DNA from: an uncultured bacterium
GTDB taxonomy: Bacteria; Patescibacteriota; Saccharimonadia; Saccharimonadales; Saccharimonadaceae
Reading direction: 5' to 3'
Length of the DNA: 64,000 nucleotides
Assembly: GCA_938036155.1 (NCBI GenBank)
Contig: CALHPA010000001.1
Span: 186,001-250,000, forward strand
Part shown: positions 45,261 to 53,203 of the stretch, piece by piece
Layout of the letters: every line of letters starts with the position of its first letter
Numbering within the stretch: the first letter of the stretch is position 1
The notes under the pieces: generated by a model
Databases searched by the model: none
What the model was told of the DNA's origin: nothing
What the model saw: the letters and a program-made list of their open reading frames with translations, nothing else
Translations under genes and position numbers: made by a program

Positions 45261-45314
45261 AATTTAAACAGCCGCACCTTACACAAGATGCGGCTTTTAG
45301 ATCGATAGTAAATT

Positions 45315-45390
45315 TGGAGCCACGATCGGGGCTTGAACCCGAGACCTCATCCTTACCATGGATGCGCTCTACCAACTGAGCTATCGCGGC
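45315..45390 (-). tRNA. tRNA-Thr (anticodon GGT)
   Basis: Complete cloverleaf on the minus strand. The acceptor is paired with one G-U, D-arm and T-arm are standard (TTCAAGC), and the anticodon loop ATGGTAA gives GGT. The 3' CCA is encoded. Confidence 0.97.
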
Positions 45391-45429
45391 GACAGTCCAA
45401 TTATATCATACAAAATGTAAAAATTGAAA

Positions 45430-45702
45430 CTATTTTTGTTTTTTAGGAGAAGGTTTTTTAGACAACGAAAAGGTCTCAAGCAGAGCTACACCAATCACCC
45501 AAATGATTGAATTAACCAGAAAAAGACCAGACGATAAAATTGACAAAAATATAATTAGATGGCCTAATCCCTGATTGATAAGACTAACTGCACTCGCTAT
45601 ACAAAAGCTTGTTACAGCGAGAATAATATAAAACCTCTGAAGCTTTATGCGCTCATTTGTAGTCTCTAGGTATTTTGAAAATGTTTTTCGAAAATTATTC
45701 AT
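45430..45702 (-). CDS. Small membrane protein, 90 aa
   Basis: Basic/polar N-terminus, two hydrophobic helices (about 23-42 and 47-75) and a Lys/Pro tail (KKPSPKKQK). There is no Shine-Dalgarno: a promoter ending 6 nt before ATG 45702 implies a leaderless mRNA. Function unknown. It contains the core-type TTCGAAA motif, unlike the flanking accessory genes. Confidence 0.65.
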   Translation of the reverse strand: MNNFRKTFSKYLETTNERIKLQRFYIILAVTSFCIASAVSLINQGLGHLIIFLSILSSGLFLVNSIIWVIGVALLETFSLSKKPSPKKQK

Positions 45703-45708
45703 AACTTG

Positions 45709-45737
45709 ATTATACCATATTTATCTAAATAGGTCAA
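45709..45737 (-). promoter_or_regulatory. Promoter giving a leaderless mRNA
   Basis: TTGACC (45732-45737), 17 nt, TATAAT (45709-45714), then 6 nt to the ATG at 45702 on the minus strand. Confidence 0.8.
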
Positions 45738-45756
45738 TCTAATTCTGAGTCAGGGT

Positions 45757-46388
45757 TTATTCTTCCGGAGAAATTAAGTCAAGTAGCGCCGATACAAACT
45801 CAGTCTGACTCTAAGTTAATGGAGCGACAGAAAGCTATTCAAGATTACGAGGATTGATTTGCTCTGGCAAAATTCCAGTAGAAGAGCTCCTTGCCATAAC
45901 CCAATATCCCGCTCAGCTTGTCGTTTATCACCTTTTGCGAGATAAAATTCCGCTTGCCAAAGTGTTGAAATTATCCAAATATTAGAATTATAATCATCAG
46001 AGAAACGATAATATACATCATTTTCAAAACGAGGAATGCCAATATTTCGTTCCGCTTCAAAATACTTCTTTAGAGATTCAAAAGATCTCTCAATTTCAGA
46101 TGAACTAAAATCAAAAAGTCCAAACATAAATGCATCATAAAAACTCAATGTATAAATCTTAGGATATTTTTCATCGGAAGGCCAAATTCCACGATAGAAA
46201 TAATTTAAATCTGTGTTAAATAATTCTTGATTTGCAGCTTTCTTAATTTTATCGGCAGCAGCCCGCCAGTTATAAGAATCTTGAGGCTTGCCAAAATCTT
46301 GAGCAAGATCCGCAGCGAAATTTAACGCAGTAAAAACAATCGAATTCGAATATGTATCCATCTCCCATAGTTTATAGTTTGGTTTTCG
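45757..46388 (-). pseudogene. Decayed C-terminal fragment of a GH15 glucoamylase gene
   Basis: Clear homology to the C-terminal third of the GH15 enzyme at 10001-11962. KPNYKLWEMD (from 46385) matches KPNYELWEMD, followed by FYRGIWP, AFMFGLFDF, NIGIPRFENDVYYRFSD and TGILPEQINPR, and ends LLDLISPEE. A one-base deletion near 45900-45904 shifts the frame. Two in-frame TAG codons (45835-45837 and 45811-45813) follow, one of them replacing a tryptophan codon. The first two thirds of the gene are missing: homology stops abruptly at about 46388, where the polyvalent-protein gene begins. Confidence 0.9.
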
Positions 46389-47187
46389 GATTAAAATAAC
46401 CTATAGCATTCTTTTGAAGTTCATATTTAAAAATATTAAATACCAAGTCTTCATCACCCTTCAGGTTTTGGTGGCGAGCTTTAAGGTCTTCTAGCTTGGC
46501 GGTAAGGGCTTGTTTTTGTTGGTTAGCCAACTTATATTTTTCAATCAAGATATTTCTATCTACTTTTTCAGGGTTCAAAACCACCAATTCATTTTCGCCA
46601 TTGTTTTTCAAGAAAACTGCATCCACACCTTGTTTGCGAAGTTGTTCTGTAACCTCATTTAGATCTTCAGCATATATTTCAGCATCTGTTTCAACCACAC
46701 AAGCATCTGGAAGTAACCAATCTTCAATTAAAGCTCCAGAGCCTTTACTATTATCTCGCCCATTAATTGCAAAGGTTTCCGAAACTTTCCGGTTCGTTGA
46801 AAAGCTTACACTATCTTGGTCTCTAACGTCATATCCACCACCAAAATACGCATTTTCGTCTAATTCATTGCCACGTTTAAAGCCGTTCTTGCGAATTTCT
46901 TCTGCAACTTTACCGTTCGTACCGTGGTATAGTTTGGTATTTTCGTTAATTGCAGATGGCTGAAAATTAAAGTCTGACAAATTTGTCTCATTATTTTGTG
47001 TATTTTCTTGATCTAAACTCCATTCTGGCATAGCTCCTGGTTCTTCTAAGAATATTTTCGCAAGGCGAATAAATCTATTTTTATATGGTTCAATTTCTTG
47101 TTCTGTAGCCCCTTCTCGTTTTAGTCTTGCTTCTAAATCTGCAAGGGGTTTCACCGGTATTATCTCGTACATGCAAAAGTCTTTCAT
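46372..47187 (-). CDS. ADP-ribosyltransferase-like domain protein, 3' part of a frameshifted polyvalent protein
   Basis: 271 aa. After a helical linker (LADLEARLKREGATEQEIEPYK), a domain starting KLYHGTNGKVAEEIRKNGF (86-104) and continuing GGGYDVRDQDSVSFSTNRKV resembles small ADP-ribosyltransferases (H-Y-E-like fold, YHGT strand). A Lys/Gln-rich helix follows. The frame joins the upstream 675-codon gene if one G of the run 47145-47148 is removed, so both may once have been a single protein of about 915 aa. Its last residues and stop are supplied by the GH15 remnant sequence, marking a recombination junction. Family call is tentative. Confidence 0.6.
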   Translation of the reverse strand: MKDFCMYEIIPVKPLADLEARLKREGATEQEIEPYKNRFIRLAKIFLEEPGAMPEWSLDQENTQNNETNLSDFNFQPSAINENTKLYHGTNGKVAEEIRKNGFKRGNELDENAYFGGGYDVRDQDSVSFSTNRKVSETFAINGRDNSKGSGALIEDWLLPDACVVETDAEIYAEDLNEVTEQLRKQGVDAVFLKNNGENELVVLNPEKVDRNILIEKYKLANQQKQALTAKLEDLKARHQNLKGDEDLVFNIFKYELQKNAIGYFNPKTKL

Positions 47188-49117
47188 CCAAGTTTTGATC
47201 TATTTTATTGCGAATTTCATCTGAATATTGATAGCCGTTGTTGACTTTTTGGGTATTTTGTGCTAAACTATCACTATAAACATCGGAATAGGATCCAGTG
47301 GATGAGTTTTCTCTGAAGTTGGAAGTTCCGGTGTTTTCTTTTGTTGTAATTCCATATAAAGAATTTATATTTTGAGCATTATTTTTAGCAATATTTAAAG
47401 TATTATCAAAGCTTTTGCCGGCATATCGAGATTTTATATTTCGATAATCAAAACCATCTGGTGCTATACCATGGGCTTTAGAATCATCAGCACTATGTAA
47501 ATATTGCGATTTTTCAATTACATCTTTTATTCTTGGCACTAGTCGTTGCTTAGCGATAAATTCGGCATCCGTACCCGTTCCAGTGGTGTAACTGGATATT
47601 TTTTTATTCCCCTTATTAGTCAAGCTAATTTCTTGTCCATCACCCGTCACATATGGATTATTCGCTCGTAAATCTTGAAGCATATTAAAACTACGTTCAC
47701 TCATTCGTTTGCGAGTATCGCCCGTGAATTTACCTAAAACTGCATCCTTATTGTAGCCCATTTGGTCTGGGTGAAGTTTCGAAATACTCACTTCGCCGTC
47801 TGCCATATTGTTGCTCTTATATGGATTCTTCACCGATTCCATGCCACCAAAGGCCATTTTGCCAGCTCCGCCCATAATTCCACCCATAAGAGCGCTTTCG
47901 GTGACACCTTCATTGATATCTTGTTTGTTATCGAAAAGCTTTTTAGTAAAGTTTTCCGCATATTGCTGTGCACCTTCTTCACCAGCTTCACCCAACGCAC
48001 CCGTGATAGCTCGTCCAACCATATTTTTTGCAAATTTACCACCAATTTTACCGGTAAGGTTATCTATTCCCAGCTTTTCAATCGCGGCTTGCGCTCCAGC
48101 GTTAGCGGTTGAAGCTAAATAACGAGAAGTAAAGCTACTTGGTGTATATGTTTCACCTTTTGCTGCTGCTTCAGCCTTTTTGCGAGCTTCGATGTTGTCT
48201 AAGTGGTCCATCATCTCTGAATGTGCCTCCACGCCATGCACTACCGCTGGGGCAACACCACCAGTTACAGGGGTCATTGAGGCATCAATCGCCATTCTCG
48301 CTCCGGAGCTACCCAAGCCGTAAGCTAATTTGTTGTCTTGGTCGGTTAAGCCTGTTGCATCATTGAGTGTTTTTCGCACAATGTTCTTTTCACGGTCTGC
48401 TCGCACCCGTTTAATCAAATTGTCCGCAAATTGGTTATCTTCATCAAAGAGCTTAATTGTATTAGCGCCAAGTTCTGTAATCGCTCCAGAAACTTTCGGC
48501 ACAGTTTCCACCACACTATTCGCTGCGCCTTTCACTGCTGATACTGGCGCAGAAACTGTTTGTTGAAGATTATTATTGTAATTTTTAGTGAAATCACTCA
48601 CTGCTGTAGTATTTTTATTGATATTCTGGCTGGTTTGCGCAATGTTTTGCTTCACTTGCTGGTCATCTGGGCCATATTTCCGGAGCATTTCAGCATTTAC
48701 TCGGTTTTGGATGTTTTGGTTGATCGTATTCTCTCGCATTTGTGCTATTTTGCCACCACTAAAAATATCATTCAAAAAGTTCGCTGCATGGTCTGACCCT
48801 TGGTTATAGCGGTCTATTTCTTCTTGCCGATACTTGTTCGCTAGCTGTTGGCGTTCCTGGTTTCGGTTAACTTGTGGCTGTGGTTGCACAGGTTGCACCG
48901 GTTTCACTGGGTTTAAATCTACTGAACTCTTCGCAAATTCTTTTGGCTGTTGTGGCTGGGTGGGGTTGCTCAAATTGTTTACAAAATTATCTCCCAGTTT
49001 GGGTGTGCTATTAAAACTCACCGAAGATTGTTGCTGTGGTTGCTGTTCATCTTCTCGCTTTTTCTTTTGGCCAAAAAGTCCACCAAAAAAGTCACCAATA
49101 CCTTTAAAAATATCCAT
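47090..49117 (-). CDS. Phage-like polyvalent protein, 675 aa
   Basis: Good AAGGAG site. Order: an amphipathic start (MDIFKGIGDFFGGLFG); a Gln/Pro/Asn-rich linker (23-95); helices; a small-residue hydrophobic region (about 255-430) with AITGALGEAGEEGAQQYAENF, of the kind seen in phage internal virion and other polyvalent proteins; and a region near 520-600 (RIKDVIEKSQYLHSADD, YAGKSFDNTLNI) resembling the LPD/BECR nuclease-like domains of large polyvalent proteins. The last 18 residues follow an apparent frameshift at a four-G run (47145-47148); the alternative frame carries the ADP-ribosyltransferase-like domain. Such proteins are typically ejected or injected with mobile-element DNA. Family knowledge plus inference. 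Confidence 0.65.
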   Translation of the reverse strand: MDIFKGIGDFFGGLFGQKKKREDEQQPQQQSSVSFNSTPKLGDNFVNNLSNPTQPQQPKEFAKSSVDLNPVKPVQPVQPQPQVNRNQERQQLANKYRQEEIDRYNQGSDHAANFLNDIFSGGKIAQMRENTINQNIQNRVNAEMLRKYGPDDQQVKQNIAQTSQNINKNTTAVSDFTKNYNNNLQQTVSAPVSAVKGAANSVVETVPKVSGAITELGANTIKLFDEDNQFADNLIKRVRADREKNIVRKTLNDATGLTDQDNKLAYGLGSSGARMAIDASMTPVTGGVAPAVVHGVEAHSEMMDHLDNIEARKKAEAAAKGETYTPSSFTSRYLASTANAGAQAAIEKLGIDNLTGKIGGKFAKNMVGRAITGALGEAGEEGAQQYAENFTKKLFDNKQDINEGVTESALMGGIMGGAGKMAFGGMESVKNPYKSNNMADGEVSISKLHPDQMGYNKDAVLGKFTGDTRKRMSERSFNMLQDLRANNPYVTGDGQEISLTNKGNKKISSYTTGTGTDAEFIAKQRLVPRIKDVIEKSQYLHSADDSKAHGIAPDGFDYRNIKSRYAGKSFDNTLNIAKNNAQNINSLYGITTKENTGTSNFRENSSTGSYSDVYSDSLAQNTQKVNNGYQYSDEIRNKIDQNLDERLLHVRDNTGETPCRFRSKTKTRRGYRTRN

Positions 49118-49152
49118 CTCTTCTCCTTATCTTATCGCTACAAAATAAAAAA

Positions 49153-49225
49153 CTGAGCGACGCAAATATTAATATTTTGCTAATCGCTCAGCGTTCTGAG
49201 TGGATTATTTTATAGTTTTATTATA
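49153..49225 (-). promoter_or_regulatory. Promoter and attenuator-like leader of the polyvalent-protein gene
   Basis: TTGTTA (49244-49249), 18 nt, TATAAT (49220-49225) start a leader that forms either a 5-bp hairpin (49187-49191/49196-49200) or a terminator with an 8-bp outer stem (49153-49160/49184-49191) and TTTTTTATTTT. The two share 49187-49191, so they exclude each other. This is the geometry of an attenuator; simple termination of upstream transcription is the alternative. Confidence 0.5.
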
Positions 49226-49318
49226 ACACAAAACCCATATCTCTAACAATTTTTTTATTCCGTTTATGTTTTGTCAAGACCTTTTTCAGACTTTTTTTGA
49301 TATTTTTACCTCTGTAAT

Positions 49319-49360
49319 TTGACAATAAATATTGAATATTTTATAATTCTGTGGTATAAT
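49319..49360 (+). promoter_or_regulatory. Tandem consensus promoters for a small RNA
   Basis: TTGACA (49319-49324), 17 nt, TATAAT (49342-49347) is a perfect consensus promoter. TTGAAT (49332-49337), 17 nt, TATAAT (49355-49360) overlaps it. No ORF follows on this strand. Confidence 0.75.
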
Positions 49361-49373
49361 ATAAATACAAAAG

Positions 49374-49435
49374 AAAATGCAACCGAACTGTCACCGTATG
49401 GTGTGCGTGTCCTGAACAGGAATAGGTTGCATTTT
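49374..49435 (+). ncRNA. Candidate structured small RNA, about 70 nt
   Basis: Directly after the tandem promoters. An 11-bp outer stem (49374-49384/49425-49435) encloses two hairpins: CACC/GGTG with GTAT loop (49392-49403) and TCCT/AGGA with GAAC loop (49410-49421). Together they make a three-way junction, followed by CGTTTTATC. It is convergent with the DUF3800 gene (stop at 49440), so on the other strand it can act as that gene's terminator. No known RNA family recognised. Confidence 0.6.
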
Positions 49436-49439
49436 CGTT

Positions 49440-50078
49440 TTATCTAAAAAACCAGATATCATTAATTTTTCCTTGGTCGTCTAAGATTTTTAAACACTTA
49501 TCTCCATCACTAAGCTCCTCTTTTTCTCTTCGAATAATTCCTGCTACCATATCTGCGATTTGAATAAGGTTGTTCTTGCTCGAATCTTCGAAAGATATAG
49601 CTGATATCCTCCCTTGTCCGCCAGCATTCTTTCTTATGTATGAAATAGCCTGTTTTTTATAGTTTCTGTCTGCGTGACCATCTAAGACAATCTTTGCTTG
49701 ATTTAATTCTGTTTTTGATAAAACTTGCCGAATAGCGTAATTATAAAAACTTGTCGTGTTATTCTTAAGTTCATTACTATAAATTTTTGTCTTGTCTATA
49801 ACTATTGCTCTAACCTTAAAATTACAGGAAGGGCAGATATGATTAAAAAAGCCTATTTTGATTTGAGCATTAGTTTTATTAGATTTTAATTCTCTGTAAT
49901 CTTCCCATCCAATTGTTCTTTTAAATTCTCTAACACTACTAACAGCATTAGTAGCATCTTCTTTTTTGTCGAAAATAATGCAAGCAATAACAAAAAATCT
50001 ACTCGACCCAGACCCTATCTTAAATCCAGGATCGCCAGAATCGTCAATATATATCCACTGTTTATTTTCTTTTGACAT
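49440..50078 (-). CDS. DUF3800 family protein
   Basis: 212-aa protein of the DUF3800 family, an RNase-H-like fold common in mobile elements and defence neighbourhoods. WIYIDDSGDPGF (8-19) supplies the N-terminal Asp cluster, KIVLDGHADR a central Asp, and IQIADMVAGIIRR the C-terminal Asp. A Cys pair (HICPSC) sits in the middle. Catalytic activity is presumed from the fold, not proven for the family. A TATAAT lies about 9 nt upstream of the ATG. Confidence 0.88.
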   Translation of the reverse strand: MSKENKQWIYIDDSGDPGFKIGSGSSRFFVIACIIFDKKEDATNAVSSVREFKRTIGWEDYRELKSNKTNAQIKIGFFNHICPSCNFKVRAIVIDKTKIYSNELKNNTTSFYNYAIRQVLSKTELNQAKIVLDGHADRNYKKQAISYIRKNAGGQGRISAISFEDSSKNNLIQIADMVAGIIRREKEELSDGDKCLKILDDQGKINDIWFFR

Positions 50079-50154
50079 ATGCTTATTATTATACTATAAT
50101 TAGCACTTTTCTTCAATATTTAACCAAAAGAAAGCCCTTTCGAGCTCCCTTTTT

Positions 50155-51267
50155 CTACCCCTGCAAATCCTTTTTCTTCTTATTCGGATCAAGCAACGCA
50201 GCAAGTCGTGGGTCAAGCTGGTCTTGGAGTCCTGCCTGGTCCGGATTTCCGCTGTCCACTTTCACGCCTTGCACATTTTCGCTATAATCACTAAGCTTTG
50301 GTGCTTTAAATTCCACTTTCTCAAGCGCTTTTGGCGTTTCTTTACTCAAATCCAAAATCTTGTTTTGGCTGTTGCTAATTTGGTTAGATAGATCCCGTGT
50401 TTGGTCTATCGCACTTTGCAACCCTTGGCCATTCGCAGTCTTTTGTTTCTGCCTTGCGTCCATAATGCGGTTATTCAAGTCAATTCGGCTACTTTCAATT
50501 TGCGAATCAACGTTATTTAGTGCATCTTGGCGGTTCGTTTCCCAGTTCTTCTTGTTCTTGTTGTATGCATTAGTTGCGCTAGCAAACTCCAAGTCTTGGT
50601 TTCGGCGATCTCGGGCGAAAGCATCTTGTGCACTTCCAGCGTTTCGGCTCGCCTCCAAGCCAACTGCCCAAGGAGCCACAATTTGTGCTGCGCTTGAATC
50701 TCCAGCTCCACCTGCTGCAAACATTTGGCGCAAAGCATTCGTTTGGTTGTTTGCATCTTCCATGATTTGTGAACGCACTGCACGGTTCTGAGCTTCTGAA
50801 TCTCGTTTGTTCATCTCGTATGCGCCCTTGCTTTGGGTGTAACTGTTTTCAAGGTCATTTAGCTGGTTAGCATAGTTATTTTCAACATTACCACGCCAAA
50901 TATCTCGTTGGCGGTCCAATCTGCCCAAACCTTCAGCTGCCACCCGTTCTTGTTCACGGTATTTCGCAATTTCATCTGCTCTTGCTTTTGCTTCGGCTGC
51001 TGCTTGATGGTCGTATGATCCGCCTTGGCGTGGGTCTGAGTAGACTTGCTTTTCTTTATCAGCTTGATTCCAGTCGTTAATTTGGCGATAGTATGATTTC
51101 GCAATACCACCATTTTCAGCATATAACCCTTCACCCCTTTCACCTTCATATTTACCAAAATCTTGAGTGTCGGTACCATTACCTTTAACATACAAGTTTC
51201 CGTTCTGACCAATCCAATAGACACCACGTTTGCCATCTTCTCCACAGCTTCCAAATTCTAATGCCAT
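50155..51267 (-). CDS. Coiled-coil protein with phage-structural look, 370 aa
   Basis: AAGGAG site. An N-terminal Gly-rich region with a YWIGQNGNLYVKGNG repeat-like strand (17-31) is followed by long charged helices rich in Gln, Asn, Arg and Ala (about 80-330). A short Ala/Gly hydrophobic patch (AAGGAGDSSAAQIVAPWAVG) lies near residue 190, and the tail is Lys-rich. The composition resembles phage internal or tail-associated proteins, but no family is recognised. It lies between the CAP and DUF3800 genes in the same direction and is probably in one functional unit with the polyvalent protein. Confidence 0.6.
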   Translation of the reverse strand: MALEFGSCGEDGKRGVYWIGQNGNLYVKGNGTDTQDFGKYEGERGEGLYAENGGIAKSYYRQINDWNQADKEKQVYSDPRQGGSYDHQAAAEAKARADEIAKYREQERVAAEGLGRLDRQRDIWRGNVENNYANQLNDLENSYTQSKGAYEMNKRDSEAQNRAVRSQIMEDANNQTNALRQMFAAGGAGDSSAAQIVAPWAVGLEASRNAGSAQDAFARDRRNQDLEFASATNAYNKNKKNWETNRQDALNNVDSQIESSRIDLNNRIMDARQKQKTANGQGLQSAIDQTRDLSNQISNSQNKILDLSKETPKALEKVEFKAPKLSDYSENVQGVKVDSGNPDQAGLQDQLDPRLAALLDPNKKKKDLQG

Positions 51268-51315
51268 AAAAAATCTCCTTATTCAATTAAAGGAGATGAT
51301 GTTAGTCGAATTGTT

Positions 51316-51900
51316 TTAGCGTGTTTGGCACAAATGAAGAACCGACATTGTTGGTGCTTCAACCTTAACGCTATGGTCAAAGATTTCTGCAAACCCCATT
51401 TTTGTATATTCCGGATCTATTATAGCTTCATAGTGTGGTTTCGATTCCTTCCAACTTTGCACTCTACCCTTAGCATCGCGTATAACCGAACCGCGCGCTA
51501 AATCTTCAGCACCGGAAATACATTTATTATTCATATCAAAAATATAATTAACTCCTCTTTTCCCTGTTCTAGGATTAGCATGTGCGTAATAGTTGTAGGT
51601 TACCATATCTTGAGCTTTTAGCAAAGCACTTGCGTTTAGCTTTTCATCCAAAACCACTGGCGCAACACCAACTTCTGCACGAAGTTTATTTACTTCGGCT
51701 AAAATTTCTTCTGGTGTCGGTGTCGATGTAGTAGCATCTTTCTTGAACTTTTCAAGAGATGCTTTCTCGTCTTTTACCGTCTTTAGTTCTTTCTCAAGCT
51801 CTCCAACGGTTTTAAAGTGATAAAATACTCCACCACCCACAATTAGAGATAAAACTACAAGTATCGAACTTACCACAACTATATTCCGCATATCTTTCAT
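51316..51900 (-). CDS. Membrane-anchored CAP-domain protein
   Basis: 194 aa. A signal-anchor helix (about 6-28) and a short coiled coil (33-54) precede a CAP/SCP-PR1 domain: EEILAEVNKLRAEVGVAPVVLDEKLNASA, the helix AQDMVTYNYYAHANPRTG with the usual His, and GAEDLARGS. It faces the cell exterior. Roles range from adhesion to lytic or inhibitory activity. Two cysteines may form a disulfide. First gene of the accessory island; a TAATAT -10 lies 6 nt from its ATG. Confidence 0.85.
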   Translation of the reverse strand: MKDMRNIVVVSSILVVLSLIVGGGVFYHFKTVGELEKELKTVKDEKASLEKFKKDATTSTPTPEEILAEVNKLRAEVGVAPVVLDEKLNASALLKAQDMVTYNYYAHANPRTGKRGVNYIFDMNNKCISGAEDLARGSVIRDAKGRVQSWKESKPHYEAIIDPEYTKMGFAEIFDHSVKVEAPTMSVLHLCQTR

Positions 51901-51929
51901 ACTCTGATATTACTCCATTTCATTTTAAA

Positions 51930-51964
51930 AAAAACAACCGATCATGAAACGAACGGTTGTTTTT
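51930..51964 (-). terminator. Terminator of the alpha/rpsI operon
   Basis: 11-bp stem 51930-51940/51954-51964 with poly-A and poly-T flanks, 7 nt after the rpsI stop and just before the accessory island. Confidence 0.85.
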
Positions 51965-51970
51965 TATATA

Positions 51971-52369
51971 TTAACGTTTCGAGAACTGTTCTCGTTTTCG
52001 AGCAGATCGCAAACCGTATTTCTTGCGTTCCTTTTCGCGAGGGTCGCGTTTCAGGAACTCAGCTTTCTTTAGAACTGGTCGCAAGTCTGCGTGAGCAACT
52101 GTTAGAGCTTTCGAAATCGCAAGCTTAATTGCATCGACTTGACCAGCCAAACCGCCACCATTAACTTTAACTGTAATATCATATTCAGCTTGTTTTCCAA
52201 CCAATGCAAGTGGATCTGTAATTTCAGCAAGCATCGATTTATTTCCATCCAAATACTCAACTGCAGACTTATCGTTAATAGTTAAGTTACCTTTTCCAGC
52301 GTAAAGTCGAGCGCGAGCTGTTGCAGCTTTGCGTCGTCCAAGACCGTAAAAATATTTAGCTTCAGCCAT
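51971..52369 (-). CDS. rpsI: 30S ribosomal protein uS9
   Basis: uS9 (132 aa), whose C-terminal tail touches P-site tRNA. FYGLGRRKAATARARLY, VNGGGLAGQVDAIKLAI and the tail RKKYGLRSARKREQFSKR are diagnostic. Two nt from rplM. Confidence 0.98.
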   Translation of the reverse strand: MAEAKYFYGLGRRKAATARARLYAGKGNLTINDKSAVEYLDGNKSMLAEITDPLALVGKQAEYDITVKVNGGGLAGQVDAIKLAISKALTVAHADLRPVLKKAEFLKRDPREKERKKYGLRSARKREQFSKR

Positions 52370-52371
52370 AA

Positions 52372-52818
52372 TTATTTAACCTCAACTTTCTCTGGTTTTT
52401 GAGCAGCGTGATTATGTTCTGCACCAGTATAAACTTTCAAACGTTTCATTCGGTCAGCTTGAAGTTTATTTTTTGGAAGCATTCCGTAAACAGCTTTTTC
52501 AATAATCATTGCAGCGTTCTTTTCGCGCAATTCTTTTAGAGAGGCTTCACTCAAACCGCCAGGAAAACCACTGTGTCGGTAATACATTTTAGCTTCTTCT
52601 TTGTTTCCCGTAACTTTAACTTTTTCGGCATTAATAACAATTACATAGTCACCACCATCTGTGTGCGGTGTGTATGTTGGTTTGTTTTTACCTGTCAAGA
52701 AAGTTGCAATTTTGGCACTAAGCCGACCAAGAGTAGCTGATTCAGCGGCATCAATCAAGATCCATTTTCGCTCAACTTCAGTTGGCTTTTGTGAATAAGT
52801 TTTTGCATTTACAGCCAT
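52372..52818 (-). CDS. rplM: 50S ribosomal protein uL13
   Basis: uL13 (148 aa), an early assembly protein. KWILIDAAESATLGRLSAKIA, DYVIVINAEKVKVTGNK and VYGMLPKNKLQADRM are family blocks. rplM-rpsI form the end of the alpha operon, as in many bacteria. Confidence 0.98.
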   Translation of the reverse strand: MAVNAKTYSQKPTEVERKWILIDAAESATLGRLSAKIATFLTGKNKPTYTPHTDGGDYVIVINAEKVKVTGNKEEAKMYYRHSGFPGGLSEASLKELREKNAAMIIEKAVYGMLPKNKLQADRMKRLKVYTGAEHNHAAQKPEKVEVK

Positions 52819-53202
52819 TTACTTATCCTCACTTTCGTGTTTAATTTCATCAACAAATTCAATTGTAGCCATTTCTGCTGCATCACCGCGACGAATTCGA
52901 GTTCGTTCAATTCGTAAATGACCACTATTTCGCTTCGAAAGTTGTGGAGCAATAACATCTACCAATTTATTTGCTGCGTCAATATTACTAAGCTTAGCCA
53001 TAACTTGACGACGGTTATGTAAATCACCTTTTTTTGCTTTAGTGATAAGCTTTTCTGTGTAGCGCAAAGTCTCTTTGGCTTTTGGCAAAGTTGTTTCAAT
53101 TTTGCCATGAATGACTAACGAAGTCGCTAAGCCTTTGAGGAGCGCACGGCGCTGGTCACGTTCACGACCAAATTTTCGCCCTTTATATCCATGTCGGTGC
53201 AT
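52819..53202 (-). CDS. rplQ: 50S ribosomal protein bL17
   Basis: bL17 (127 aa) near the tunnel exit. HRHGYKGRKFGRERDQRRALL and the TKAKKGDLHNRRQV block are diagnostic. Abuts rplM; 1 nt from rpoA. Confidence 0.98.
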   Translation of the reverse strand: MHRHGYKGRKFGRERDQRRALLKGLATSLVIHGKIETTLPKAKETLRYTEKLITKAKKGDLHNRRQVMAKLSNIDAANKLVDVIAPQLSKRNSGHLRIERTRIRRGDAAEMATIEFVDEIKHESEDK

Positions 53203-53203
53203 A

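Noticed and set aside
47762..49148. Plus-strand ORFs of 70-116 codons opposite the polyvalent-protein gene
   Set aside because: They have Cys/Ser-rich antisense-type composition, lack ribosome-binding sites, and mirror a better minus-strand frame.
45315..51930. tRNA-Thr as an integration site with a repeated 3' end bounding the island
   Set aside because: I found no second copy of the tRNA 3' sequence near 51.9 kb and no integrase, so an att-site claim has no support.
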